Positions 16,419 to 25,955 of a DNA stretch of 54,938 nucleotides are shown piece after piece. Position 1 is the first letter of the stretch, and every line of letters begins with the position of its first letter. Under the pieces are notes generated by a model. The model ran no database searches. It had not been told where the DNA came from and saw nothing but the letters and a program-made list of their open reading frames with translations. The stretch comes from Anaerolineales bacterium (GTDB lineage Bacteria > Chloroflexota > Anaerolineae > Anaerolineales > UBA4823). The position numbers and the translations under genes are program-made. The stretch spans positions 1-54,938 of the forward strand of contig JAFGBV010000103.1 of NCBI GenBank assembly GCA_016932955.1. The letters are read 5' to 3'.

Positions 16419-18069
16419 TTCCGCTAATACTATCCACATAGGGAATCGCACTGCTGCAAGGTTCAGTCAGATAAGATGCCACGTGGGCCCAGTCCATCGG
16501 CACCCGGGCTGCCCAAGCCTTATACATGGCATAGGAAGTACACCCCGGGCCAACATGGTAATTGGCTACGGTAAAACGCCATAGATCTTCATAACCGCTT
16601 ACTTCGCCGGCGATCTTCCCAGTCGCATTGTACATTATTTGTGCCATTTGCTCGCAGTTTGCCAGCAGTGTCTGTGCAAAAAGATTAATACTGAAGTCGA
16701 TATCTGTCAGGTCAATCCCAGCCTCACATCCCTGGCAATCCGCCTTAGATTCTAAAGCCAGCGCGCCACGCAGGATTGCCTGGCTTTCAGAATCCAGGTA
16801 GATATACCCCTTCTGGCAAACACTTGCATCCAGTACCAGGGGACAAAACTGTTCGTAAAAAGTGGGATTCCACAGCAAGATCGTCTCGGCCCCATTATCC
16901 GTCATTTGGCCCAAGCCAAATTCATAGGGTATCCGGAACATACCGGGCCAAAACTGGCTCTCCTGTGCAAAAATATTTTTCATCAGTTGGGCTGGCACAC
17001 CCGTCGCCTGGGCAACATCCAGGATCTGTATATCGAACTGATTCTGCCACTGCTCAACCACCGGCATGGCCGCCTCTGTTCCGCATGCATCTGCATACCC
17101 ATTCAACAACAAGCCCCCCCCGGGGCAGCCCGATGCATCCACTAACCCCTGGGCAATCAAGCGCCCAGCCAGATAGCTATACGGTTCCACAGTTGCCAGC
17201 AACTCAGGCGCCTCAGGGGTTTGCAGCCACTCAGATGGCCCGCCCACAGGCGGGAAAGCCTGCCACACCTGCGCGCATGAGGCAACCTGATTGCCACGCC
17301 ATTGCGAGCTCAATACATCTACATACCACCCCGTACCAGCCGGGGAGAGCATTACTCCGCTATCGACCACGCGCACTAATGCGGTAAAATGATCGCTTTC
17401 ATCACCAAAACTGGACTCAGACCAAAATTCTAATGTTGTGCCATTCAACGGGGTGGCTTGCATAGGTACTTCGCAAACATCGCCCTCGCAGGTATAGGTT
17501 TGATCATTCATGACAACATGGATCGCCGTCACCTGTTCGTTGGGCAGTGGTTCCTCCGCGTTGAATACCAACACAGGTAGTGATGGGCAAAGATTTTCAG
17601 GCGAGGTAGGTTCGCACCCTCCCAATGACACATATACCTGAGGAGGAGGTAAATCAACAACGATCGTTTTCTCATCCATCTGGCTGCCGATATAGAAAAG
17701 GTACAGCCCAGTGCATGTAGAAGTGTCACCAGAACCATCCGTTGCACCCAAACATACATCCGTATTGGCCCATTCCGTATAAACCGTCTGCCCGCAATCG
17801 AGAAGGATATCATCAGCGGTAGGCCAGTTATCGTGATCAATGAAGGCGCGGCATACAATCTGGCTGTCAGCCCAGCGCAGCAGCCACCACTCATAGCGTT
17901 CATAACTCATCACAATACTGATCTGGCGTACGATCTCCCCCTCTTCGCCATCCCCGTCCGCAGCCCAGGCCCGTTGCACACCCAGCGTGAACGATGCTGT
18001 CATCACAATGACCGCGAGCAATAAACGAGGTAGACGCGCACGCATCGCCATCAGAATGAAAAATAACAT
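16411..18069 (-). CDS. Secreted lytic-transglycosylase-like protein
   Basis: A 552-residue exported protein with an N-terminal signal peptide ending near AWAADGD. The first half (about 40-265) is beta-rich and cysteine-containing, without a family I recognise. From about residue 345 there is an SLT-like lytic transglycosylase segment: VAQATGVPAQLMKNIFAQES, with the candidate catalytic Glu in AQES, followed by FGLGQMTDNGAETIL, which matches the GLMQ-type motif. Such enzymes cleave glycan strands. Cysteine-rich stretches near the C-terminus (CQGCEAG, PGCTSY) suggest disulfides. Function is inferred from these motifs only. Confidence 0.7.
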   Translation of the reverse strand: MLFFILMAMRARLPRLLLAVIVMTASFTLGVQRAWAADGDGEEGEIVRQISIVMSYERYEWWLLRWADSQIVCRAFIDHDNWPTADDILLDCGQTVYTEWANTDVCLGATDGSGDTSTCTGLYLFYIGSQMDEKTIVVDLPPPQVYVSLGGCEPTSPENLCPSLPVLVFNAEEPLPNEQVTAIHVVMNDQTYTCEGDVCEVPMQATPLNGTTLEFWSESSFGDESDHFTALVRVVDSGVMLSPAGTGWYVDVLSSQWRGNQVASCAQVWQAFPPVGGPSEWLQTPEAPELLATVEPYSYLAGRLIAQGLVDASGCPGGGLLLNGYADACGTEAAMPVVEQWQNQFDIQILDVAQATGVPAQLMKNIFAQESQFWPGMFRIPYEFGLGQMTDNGAETILLWNPTFYEQFCPLVLDASVCQKGYIYLDSESQAILRGALALESKADCQGCEAGIDLTDIDFSINLFAQTLLANCEQMAQIMYNATGKIAGEVSGYEDLWRFTVANYHVGPGCTSYAMYKAWAARVPMDWAHVASYLTEPCSSAIPYVDSISGIP

Positions 18070-18104
18070 GTTATTTCAACATTGTCAATGATGAGAATGA
18101 TGAC

Positions 18105-18133
18105 TTGCGGCAACTGTCAGCACGTGATACACT
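18105..18133 (+). promoter_or_regulatory. Promoter of the receiver-fusion/polA operon
   Basis: TTGCGG (18105-18110), a 17-bp spacer and TACACT (18128-18133). The ATG at 18140 starts 6 nt after the -10 element, so the mRNA is predicted to begin at the start codon. Confidence 0.65.
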
Positions 18134-18139
18134 TTTAAC

Positions 18140-19780
18140 ATGGCCGAAATTCATTCCATCTTGGTAGTGACTGGCTCACCCAGCTTTGGGGAACTTATCC
18201 AGCAAACGCTGGAAGAAAATGGCCTCTATGAGGTAGTGCTGGCAAATGGCATTGCCGAGGCTTTGCAACGTGTTGAGATAATGAAGTTTTCTGTAGCGAT
18301 CTTGGATTCTGAACTCAAAGATGGCTCGCTGCAAACTCTCGCCCCTGCCCTCTTACACTATCTTCCCGATCTGCGGCTGATCGCTATTCCTCCCGACAAT
18401 GATCCGGAAAATCCAATCCTTGCACAAATCTCGGCCTGCAACTATCTTACCAAACCTTTCTACCTGCCCGATCTGCTTGATACGATCAGCGAGGTACTCA
18501 AACAGCCGAGCAGCCAAAAAGAACCTGTCTCTGCTTCAGATAGCCCATCATCGAATATCCCCACACAATCCGATCCTGATCCTTCTCCAGCCTGGCTGGA
18601 AGATGTCAGCGTGGCAGCCCAATACCTGACCCGCCTATCTCTCGAATCCTCTGCGCAGGCTGCTTTGATTGTACGCGATAACAATCTCTGGGCTTATGCT
18701 GGAGGGCTATCTCAGCCTGCGGCGCTGGAATTAACCAGATTGGTGGCTGAGTTTTGGAGCATTGGCCGCCAGGCTGGCACCGCACGAGACGGCAAATCAG
18801 CCCAAAGCGGAGATATCGTCCGCTTTGTTCGCCTGGAAGCAACCAATGGCGACCATATGCTGTATGCGACCGCGTTGAACAAAGGGATGGTACTCGCCCT
18901 GGTTTTTGATGCGGAAACGCCTTTTAGCAAAATCCGCACCCAGGCCAGCATGCTGGCGCGCGCGCTCTCCTCTCCCTCTAGCGAGCAATCAAAGGCATCC
19001 ACTTATCCACAACGCTCAGCGGCGCGCCCCTCGATAGCGGCTGCCTCCGTTCCATCACTTCAACCTCCACCGATCAGGCCATTACTGGATGATGTGCCCC
19101 CTCCCATGCCGAACGCGAAACCCGCAACTCCACTCCCCCAGCCTGTGGCTATGCCAATCAGTCAGCAAATCGATGTTCAACCACCGCCAGAACTGCCTGT
19201 TGAAAGCCGGGCAGTTGAGCAACACACAGAAACAACGCCGCCATCCCCTGAGGAGCAAACAATTCCTGCAGTAATCGCACAACCATTATCCACTCCCACC
19301 GAGGCAGATGCCAAGCCAGATCAAAGACCGGCAACGGATGCCATGCAATTGCAACCCCCCACTCCAGTCCTGGCAGGTTTATATTACGCATGCTTGCTCA
19401 TCCCCCGCATGCCTCAGCATAAACTCACCGGCAACCTGGTTGGCGATCTGCGAAAATGGATCCAGCGACTCTGCGTTGCTTTTGGTTGGCGTCTCGAACA
19501 TCTAGCGATCCGCCCCGATTCTATACAATGGATCGTTGGGATTTCACCCAATGTATCCCCCGGTTACCTGATGCGCATCACCCGCCAGCATCTCTCCAAG
19601 AACATATTCGAAGATTATCCCTCCCTGGCGCGTGATAACCCCTCAGGTGATTTCTGGGCGCCAGGTTACTTGATTATGAGCAGCCACAAACCACCGCCTG
19701 AGCACCTGGTCAATGAGTTCATTCAACATACTCGTTACCAGCAAGGCCTGCCTGAGATAGAAACAAAGCCGCTTCCTTGA
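18140..19780 (+). CDS. Degenerate receiver + roadblock-like + inactive IS200-transposase-fold protein
   Basis: A 546-residue multidomain cytosolic protein. Residues 1-122 resemble a response-regulator receiver with phospho-acceptor Asp56 and Lys105 (YLTKPF), but the usual acidic pair is replaced by TGS. Residues about 153-276 look like a roadblock/LC7-type domain (AQAALIVRDNNLWAYAGG). A Pro-rich linker (285-410) leads to 411-536, whose pattern matches Y1/IS200 TnpA folds: conserved WRLEHLAIRPDSIQWIV in place of the DHxH strand, and DFWAPGYLIMSS before a final helix. The HUH histidines are replaced (D460-S-I-Q463) and the catalytic Tyr position appears to be Phe527. It likely binds nucleic acid without cutting. 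The gene ends 6 bp before polA. Confidence 0.7.
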   Translation: MAEIHSILVVTGSPSFGELIQQTLEENGLYEVVLANGIAEALQRVEIMKFSVAILDSELKDGSLQTLAPALLHYLPDLRLIAIPPDNDPENPILAQISACNYLTKPFYLPDLLDTISEVLKQPSSQKEPVSASDSPSSNIPTQSDPDPSPAWLEDVSVAAQYLTRLSLESSAQAALIVRDNNLWAYAGGLSQPAALELTRLVAEFWSIGRQAGTARDGKSAQSGDIVRFVRLEATNGDHMLYATALNKGMVLALVFDAETPFSKIRTQASMLARALSSPSSEQSKASTYPQRSAARPSIAAASVPSLQPPPIRPLLDDVPPPMPNAKPATPLPQPVAMPISQQIDVQPPPELPVESRAVEQHTETTPPSPEEQTIPAVIAQPLSTPTEADAKPDQRPATDAMQLQPPTPVLAGLYYACLLIPRMPQHKLTGNLVGDLRKWIQRLCVAFGWRLEHLAIRPDSIQWIVGISPNVSPGYLMRITRQHLSKNIFEDYPSLARDNPSGDFWAPGYLIMSSHKPPPEHLVNEFIQHTRYQQGLPEIETKPLP

Positions 19781-19786
19781 TATACC

Positions 19787-22591
19787 ATGCCGCCAACGGT
19801 CTACTTGCTTGATGGACACGCACTTGCCTACCGCGCCTACTTTGCCCTAACGCGCGGCGATTCGGGAGGATTCTCAACCTCCAGCGGAGAACCAACCGCC
19901 GGTATTTTTGGCTTCACCAGCATACTGCTCCGCATCTTGGAGCAAGACCGCCCGGAATACTTGATCGTCGCCTTTGATACAGGGAAAACCTTTCGCGACA
20001 CACTCTACCCAGCCTACAAAGCTACCCGCGCCAAAATGCCAGATGACCTGCGCCCACAGATGGAGCGCATTCGCCAGTTGGTCGATACCTTCAACATCCC
20101 CCGCCTGGAAATCGAAGGATATGAAGCGGATGATATCCTGGGCAGCGCGGCGTGCCAGTTGGCTGCCCAGGGATATGGTGTTAAGATTATCACCGGTGAC
20201 AAAGACCTGCTGCAATTAGTCACAGAGCGCGTACTGGTAAATTTGTCTGGCAAATCGTTGGGGGATGCCAAAGATTATTTTCCCCAACATGTCAAGGAAT
20301 ACCTGGGTGTGCGCCCTGATCAAATTGTCGATTACAAAGCCCTGGTGGGCGATAAATCTGATAACATCCCCGGTGTGGCGGGTATTGGCGAAAAAACTGC
20401 CGTCCTGCTCCTCGAACAATTTGACTCCTTAGATGGCATATACGCTCACTTAGATGAGATTGCTGCCGGTATGCGCAAGAAACTGGAGGCCAGCCGGCAG
20501 GATGCAATTCTCAGCCAAAAGCTGGCAACGATCGTCACAGATTTGAACATCGCCATCGACTTGGATATGGCGCGCACTGAACACTTCGATCCCAAGCAAG
20601 TGGAGTCCCTATTTAGAGAGCTAGAGTTTCGCACCCTGCTCCAACGCCTGACTGCCATATACCCACTATATGGTAAAACCACAGCTCCTCAACAACAGCA
20701 ACTCTCATTTCTTACTCCTCATACTCCACCCTCCCCTACACGATCAGCCCAGCCAGTACCAGGCGAAATCGCCGCTCAAATCATCGACTCTCCTGAGGCG
20801 TTGCAAAGCCTGGTTTCTCGTTTACAATCCGCAACGTGGATCGCATTCGACACCGAAACCACTTCCACAAATGAAATGCAGGCGCAGTTGGTTGGTATCT
20901 CACTGGCTACCGATGGACAGCAGGGTTACTATATCCCTGTGGGGCACCAGCCTCTCATGGGCAATCAGCTACCCCTCAATCTTGTGTTGGATGCTTTGCG
21001 CTCACCGCTTACCGACCCAAACATTCCCAAAGCCGGGCATAACCTGAAATATGACTATGTGCTCCTCGCCCGTCATGGGCTACGCGTTGCTCCGCTCTCC
21101 TTTGATACGATGATTGCAGAGTGGCTCTGCAATCCCGCCTCACGCAACCTGGGTCTGAAGAACCTGGCTTGGGTGCGGTTGGATTTAAAGATGACAGAGA
21201 TCGAAGCCTTGATCGGTACCGGGAAAAACCAGGTCAGCATGGCCGAGGGGCCAATTGCCGATGCCGCATCCTATGCTGCCGCAGACGCTGCTGCCGTCTT
21301 GCGCCTGATGCCAATCCTGAAGGACGAGATGCAAGTCAGCCATGTTACCCACATCTTCCAGGAAATTGAGATGCCGCTGGTTTCAATCCTGGCTGAGATG
21401 GAGATGGCCGGCATTGCGCTGGACAGCGCTTTCTTGAGCGAGATCTCACATGAGCTAAATACGCGCATGACCGAAATTGAAGGGCAGGTTTTCCAGCAGG
21501 TGGGCGAATCCTTCAATCTCAACTCCACTCAACAACTGGCGCATGCCCTATTCGAACGGTTGAAGTTGCCCCCTCCAGGTCGCACCCGGCGCACCGCCAG
21601 CGGACATTACTCTACTTCTGCCGAGGTGCTGGAAGCCCTAAGTGGCAAACATCCAGTGGTTGATCTAATCCTGGAATATCGCGAGCTTTCCAAGCTCAAA
21701 TCGACCTACGTCGACGCACTGCCTCAACAAGTGAACCCGCTGACCGGTCGCGTGCATACTTCCTATAACCAGACTGGGTCTGTGACCGGTCGGATTGCTT
21801 CCTCTGACCCAAATCTGCAAAACATCCCCATCCGCACCGAGCTGGGGCGCCAGGTGAGGCGCGCTTTCATTCCCTATTCTGGCAACCGCCTCCTCTCGGT
21901 TGATTATTCCCAGGTCGAGCTGCGCATCGCCGCCCACATGGCGAATGATTCCGCAATGCTAGCAGCATTCCAGGCCGGTCAAGATATCCATACCGCAACC
22001 GCCGCCGCAATCTATAATATCCCCTTGGAAGCTGTGACAAAAGTGCAGCGCCGCCATGCCAAGTCGATCAATTTTGGACTGATCTACGGAATGAGCGCTT
22101 ACGGCCTGACGCGCAGCAGCGAGCTCACCCTGGCAGAAGCAGAAGATTTCGTTGAAGCCTACTTCCGCCAATTCCCGGGGATTAAGCGCTACCTGGATCA
22201 AGTTCGCCAACAGGCCAGCGCTCAAGGGCACGTTGAAACCTTGTTGGGCAGAAGGCGTTATTTTCCCGAGCTCAGAACCCAAGGTAATCTCAATATCCGC
22301 AATCGCCAAGAACGAGAAGCAATCAACGCCCCCATCCAGGGCACTGCCGCAGATATAATGAAGATTGCCATGTTGCATGTTCATCGCGCCTTGAAAGATG
22401 CTGGCCTATCTGCTCGCATGCTTTTACAGGTACATGACGAGCTGGTGTTGGAATGCCCCACCAGCGAAGTGGAAACCACTGCTAGGCTGGTCTGCAAAGT
22501 TATGGAGAACGCCTATGCGCTGAACGCCCCTCTGCGCACCGAGGCGCGCCAGGGATTGAACTGGGGAGAAATGGATGTCATTCACATCTAG
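19787..22591 (+). CDS. polA: DNA polymerase I
   Basis: A 934-residue family A polymerase for repair and Okazaki fragment processing. Domains in order: 5'-3' exonuclease (about 1-290, DGHALAYRAYFAL and YEADDILG), 3'-5' proofreading exonuclease (about 335-500) with its metal ligands apparently intact (FDTETT near 354, HNLKYDY, and YAAAD), then the polymerase (about 530-934) with motif A SVDYSQVELR near 703, motif B INFGLIYGMSAYG near 760, and motif C QVHDELVLE near 881. Retention of the exonuclease residues suggests active proofreading, unlike many Gram-positive PolA proteins. It is co-transcribed with the receiver-fusion gene upstream and a TPR gene downstream. Confidence 0.97.
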   Translation: MPPTVYLLDGHALAYRAYFALTRGDSGGFSTSSGEPTAGIFGFTSILLRILEQDRPEYLIVAFDTGKTFRDTLYPAYKATRAKMPDDLRPQMERIRQLVDTFNIPRLEIEGYEADDILGSAACQLAAQGYGVKIITGDKDLLQLVTERVLVNLSGKSLGDAKDYFPQHVKEYLGVRPDQIVDYKALVGDKSDNIPGVAGIGEKTAVLLLEQFDSLDGIYAHLDEIAAGMRKKLEASRQDAILSQKLATIVTDLNIAIDLDMARTEHFDPKQVESLFRELEFRTLLQRLTAIYPLYGKTTAPQQQQLSFLTPHTPPSPTRSAQPVPGEIAAQIIDSPEALQSLVSRLQSATWIAFDTETTSTNEMQAQLVGISLATDGQQGYYIPVGHQPLMGNQLPLNLVLDALRSPLTDPNIPKAGHNLKYDYVLLARHGLRVAPLSFDTMIAEWLCNPASRNLGLKNLAWVRLDLKMTEIEALIGTGKNQVSMAEGPIADAASYAAADAAAVLRLMPILKDEMQVSHVTHIFQEIEMPLVSILAEMEMAGIALDSAFLSEISHELNTRMTEIEGQVFQQVGESFNLNSTQQLAHALFERLKLPPPGRTRRTASGHYSTSAEVLEALSGKHPVVDLILEYRELSKLKSTYVDALPQQVNPLTGRVHTSYNQTGSVTGRIASSDPNLQNIPIRTELGRQVRRAFIPYSGNRLLSVDYSQVELRIAAHMANDSAMLAAFQAGQDIHTATAAAIYNIPLEAVTKVQRRHAKSINFGLIYGMSAYGLTRSSELTLAEAEDFVEAYFRQFPGIKRYLDQVRQQASAQGHVETLLGRRRYFPELRTQGNLNIRNRQEREAINAPIQGTAADIMKIAMLHVHRALKDAGLSARMLLQVHDELVLECPTSEVETTARLVCKVMENAYALNAPLRTEARQGLNWGEMDVIHI

Positions 22592-22600
22592 GGAGCAACG

Positions 22601-24925
22601 ATGAGCGGACAAGAGGACCTTTTTCAGAAAGCCATGAACCAGGGGCACTCCGCTGCCTGGGATCAAGCCTGGGACAAGGCTGCCGATTATTACCGCCAAG
22701 CCCTCGAATATATCCCCGACCATCCCAAAGCGCTCACCAGCCTGGGCCTTGCTTTGTACGAGATGCAAAGCTACGAAGATGCGCTCCAGTATTACCAGCG
22801 CGCGGTTGAGGTGGCCGCCAATGACCCTGTTCCCCTTGAGAAAGTGGCCGAAATCTTGGAGCGATTAGGAAAACTGCCTCAGGCAACCAAAGCCTACATG
22901 GAAGTAGCTGAGCTATACGCCAGGAATAAAGATATTGAGAAAGCGATCGAGAACTGGACGAGTGTGGTCAGCCTTAACCCAGAAAACATGGCTGCGCACT
23001 CCCGTTTGGCGGTGGTTTACGAGCGGCTCAATCGCAAACAACAAGCATTGACCGAATACCTGGCAGTTGCTACCCTGCTCCAGCACGCGGGCCAGGTACA
23101 AAAAGCTGTTCAGACGATCAATCATGCCATCCAGATCATCCCCGATAGTCAAGAAGCCAAACAAGCATTAGCCATGTTGCAAACCGGCAAGCTATTGGCC
23201 AAGCCTCAGCGGCCGCGCGGGGTCACTGGCCCACTGCGCATGGCACAGGTGCGCCAGTTGGAGGCGCCCAAAGATGATCGTGCCAAGCGCCCTCTCCTGG
23301 ATCCAATACAGGATGCTCGCCAGGCTGCCCTGACGATGCTGGCTGAGATGTTGTTTGAACAGGCTCCCGAGCAGTCCGAAGGACCACAGGGCCGGCAGGG
23401 ACTTTCTGCCATCATGCGTGGAACGGGTATCCTCGGGCACCAATATGATCACTCGAAGATCATGTTGCACCTCAGCCAGGCGATCGACCTCCAGTCACAC
23501 GGCGATAACAGTCAGGCAATTGTTGAACTGGAACGCGCCATGGATGCCGGACTGGATAGCTCGGCAGCCAGCTTCAGCCTGGGATACCTGCTGGCGCAAG
23601 AGAACCGCTTAGAAGATGTCCCACGCCACCTCCAACGGGCTGTCAAGCACGAGTTATTTGCCCTCGGCGCACGTCTCTTGCTTGGACAAACCTGGCATAA
23701 ATTGCAGCATCTGAAAGAAGCCGCGATCTGTTATCTGGATGGTTTGCGCATCGCGGACTCAGAAAGCGTCTCTCCGGAGTACGCTGAAGAAATCAGCCAG
23801 CTTTACGAACCCACAATAGAAGCATTTTCCCAGCAGGGAGATGAGAATCTCCAGAAGCGCATCTGTGATAATGTTCATGGCCTTCTCGTGCGCCGAGATT
23901 GGCGCGAGAACATGAAACAAGCCCGCCAGCAACTGCCCGCTCAAATGGATGGAGCACCGCCAATCCCATTGGCAGAGATGCTAACCCAAGCTAGCAGCAG
24001 TCAGGTGGTTGAATCCTTAGCACGTGTCAACTCTCTCGCCAGGCAAGGTAAACTTCGCACAGCAATGGAAGAGGCTTTCTATGCTATCAAGTATGCCCCC
24101 ACCTATCTTCCCTTGCACATCTGCATCGGCGATCTTCTCTTACAAGAAAACCGTACCCAAGAAGCTGTGCATAAATTCGCCGTGGTAGCCGATAGCTACA
24201 GTGCGCGCGGCGAGGCAGGCCGCGCTATCGGCCTCCTGCGACGAGTGAGCGAATTGGCCCCGATGGATATGGAATCGCGCAATCGGCTGATTGACCTGAT
24301 GATCGCCGGTGGGCAAACAATTGAGACGATCAATGAATTCCTTAAATTAGCCGAGGTGTATTACAGCCTTGCCGACCTGAGCACCGCCCGGAAAACCTAT
24401 ACCCGTGCCCTGCGATATGCCCAGCAAGCTAATGTAGACCGTGAGATCAAGGTCAAAGTACTGCATCGCATGGCCGATATTGATATGCAGAGCCTGGATT
24501 GGCGTCAGGCATTGCGGGTCTTCGAGCAGATCCGCACGCTAGAACCGGACGACGAGAAATCGCGCAGCATGCTGGTAGAGCTCAACTTGCGTCTGGGGCA
24601 AAGCACACAGGCCTTGGCTGAACTGGATAACTATATAGATCATTTGTTAGAAACACACCAGGAAAAAAAGGCGCTTGATTACCTGACAACGATGGTTCAG
24701 GAAAACCCCCAACAACCAGCCTTGCACCGGCGCCTGGCAGATCTCTACCGCCAATTAGGTCGCAACGCCGAAGCCATCGACCAACTGGATGCGGCTGGGG
24801 AGCTTTACATGCAAACGGGAAACCGCGCTGCTGCAATTGAGGCAGTAATGGCCATCCTGGCACTTAACCCCCCCAATGCCGGAGAGTATCAGCAACTTCT
24901 GACGCAATTGCACTCTGAGGAGTAA
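22601..24925 (+). CDS. Large TPR-repeat protein
   Basis: A 774-residue, almost entirely helical protein made of tetratricopeptide repeats. The clearest copies are in the first 170 residues (AADYYRQALEYIPDHPKALTSLGLALYEMQ, in that style), again around 290-380 and from 500 to the end (RAIGLLRRVSELAPMDMESR; AIDQLDAAGELYMQTGNR). No signal peptide or membrane segment is seen, so it is probably a cytosolic scaffold. GGAGC precedes the ATG, 9 bp after polA. The partner is unknown. Confidence 0.85.
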   Translation: MSGQEDLFQKAMNQGHSAAWDQAWDKAADYYRQALEYIPDHPKALTSLGLALYEMQSYEDALQYYQRAVEVAANDPVPLEKVAEILERLGKLPQATKAYMEVAELYARNKDIEKAIENWTSVVSLNPENMAAHSRLAVVYERLNRKQQALTEYLAVATLLQHAGQVQKAVQTINHAIQIIPDSQEAKQALAMLQTGKLLAKPQRPRGVTGPLRMAQVRQLEAPKDDRAKRPLLDPIQDARQAALTMLAEMLFEQAPEQSEGPQGRQGLSAIMRGTGILGHQYDHSKIMLHLSQAIDLQSHGDNSQAIVELERAMDAGLDSSAASFSLGYLLAQENRLEDVPRHLQRAVKHELFALGARLLLGQTWHKLQHLKEAAICYLDGLRIADSESVSPEYAEEISQLYEPTIEAFSQQGDENLQKRICDNVHGLLVRRDWRENMKQARQQLPAQMDGAPPIPLAEMLTQASSSQVVESLARVNSLARQGKLRTAMEEAFYAIKYAPTYLPLHICIGDLLLQENRTQEAVHKFAVVADSYSARGEAGRAIGLLRRVSELAPMDMESRNRLIDLMIAGGQTIETINEFLKLAEVYYSLADLSTARKTYTRALRYAQQANVDREIKVKVLHRMADIDMQSLDWRQALRVFEQIRTLEPDDEKSRSMLVELNLRLGQSTQALAELDNYIDHLLETHQEKKALDYLTTMVQENPQQPALHRRLADLYRQLGRNAEAIDQLDAAGELYMQTGNRAAAIEAVMAILALNPPNAGEYQQLLTQLHSEE

Positions 24926-24943
24926 GGAATCCCCCCCCTGGGA

Positions 24944-25915
24944 TTACCACCAAATTTGGAAGAAAGCTTTGGTTTCTGCGCTCAATCCACTGACAGGGGC
25001 TGTAGCGGTGATTTCGATTTCCGCCAACCCAAATGGCTGGTCGTTTATGGGCAGTCGATACTGGCTGATACCGTTCTCATCGGTCGGATCAAGAATGTAC
25101 GTTGTCTGGTATCCATCTGGCAGCTTCACCGTCGCCAACGCCACCACCCCCTGCACCGGGTATAGATTTTGGTCCTGCACGACCACATAGATATTCTGCA
25201 TCCCTGTCGGCGCCATCATCGCCTGATCTACAAACGCATTCACGCGCAAGGTGAGTGTGGTGGGGATGAAATCCTTATAGACCCAGCGTTGGTTGGTATC
25301 TTCCACGTATCCGAAATAACGTTCCCCAACATTGCTTAGCACCACCCGGTTTCCCGCAGGCAACTCAGGATGCCACTCAAACCGCGCCCGTTGGAAATAT
25401 TGAACATATAAATTATCCCGCTGCTCTACCTCGGAGATCGGGTAGCCAAATTGCGATATTCCACCATGCACTTCATAAAACGTCAAGAATGAATAACACA
25501 CCATTGGTTTATCAGCAATGATGTATTTACAGGCTGCCTGGTTTAGGGTGATTTCGGCAGGGGTACCAGGCTGGTCAATATCGTACAGGTATTCCCCCAA
25601 GGGAGAAATCACCACCCGCAAATCGGCGATGTTTTCAGGGTGTAGCTCGAAGCGCGCCCGCTGAAAGTACTGTACAAGCAGGCCCGATTCTTGGCTCACA
25701 GCCCGCGAGATAAACTGCTCGGTGATTGGCAAGCCAAAGACCAGTTCTGGGTCAGGCGCGCTTTCGTATGCCTGCAAGAATTCGCCCGTCACCCAATGGG
25801 CAGTGACGGGAAAATAACGCGCCTCGCTCTCCTGTGCTGCTGATGTACCTCGATCCATGGCAATCGCCAGAATCATCATCAACGTGATAACACCCCACCG
25901 AATTCTTGGTCGCAT
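24944..25915 (-). CDS. Secreted protein with two QYFQRARFE-type modules
   Basis: A 323-residue protein exported by an N-terminal signal peptide that ends near TSAAQES. Two modules of about 75 residues repeat: one contains LVFGLPITEQF and VQYFQRARFELHPE then VISPLGEYL, the other FGYPISEVEQ and VQYFQRARFEWHPE then VLSNVGERYFG. The C-terminal 100 residues resemble a beta-sandwich (VYVVQDQNLYPVQGVVALATV). The frame extends upstream to 25948, but the ATG at 25915 is chosen because it begins the signal peptide and sits 6 nt after a TATAAT with a good -35. Function unknown; surface adhesion or sensing is possible. Confidence 0.75.
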   Translation of the reverse strand: MRPRIRWGVITLMMILAIAMDRGTSAAQESEARYFPVTAHWVTGEFLQAYESAPDPELVFGLPITEQFISRAVSQESGLLVQYFQRARFELHPENIADLRVVISPLGEYLYDIDQPGTPAEITLNQAACKYIIADKPMVCYSFLTFYEVHGGISQFGYPISEVEQRDNLYVQYFQRARFEWHPELPAGNRVVLSNVGERYFGYVEDTNQRWVYKDFIPTTLTLRVNAFVDQAMMAPTGMQNIYVVVQDQNLYPVQGVVALATVKLPDGYQTTYILDPTDENGISQYRLPINDQPFGLAEIEITATAPVSGLSAETKAFFQIWW

Positions 25916-25921
25916 GATTAG

Positions 25922-25950
25922 ATTATATATCAACTCCAAATTGTACACAA
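25922..25950 (-). promoter_or_regulatory. Promoter of the secreted repeat protein
   Basis: On the minus strand: TTGTGT (25950-25945), 17 bp, TATAAT (25927-25922), then 6 nt to the ATG at 25915. No Shine-Dalgarno is present, consistent with a leaderless mRNA. Confidence 0.75.
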
Positions 25951-25955
25951 GCGCT

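Noticed and set aside
19002..19012. TTATCCACA, an exact DnaA box
   Set aside because: Single copy inside a coding sequence with no cluster and no AT-rich unwinding region, so not an origin.
19370..19747. An insertion sequence, because of the IS200-transposase-like domain
   Set aside because: No terminal hairpins or target-site features, catalytic residues are replaced, and the domain is in frame with receiver and linker; it is part of a host gene.
24931..24952. Small AATCCC/GGGATT hairpin between convergent genes
   Set aside because: Only 6 bp and no U-tract; too weak to call a terminator.
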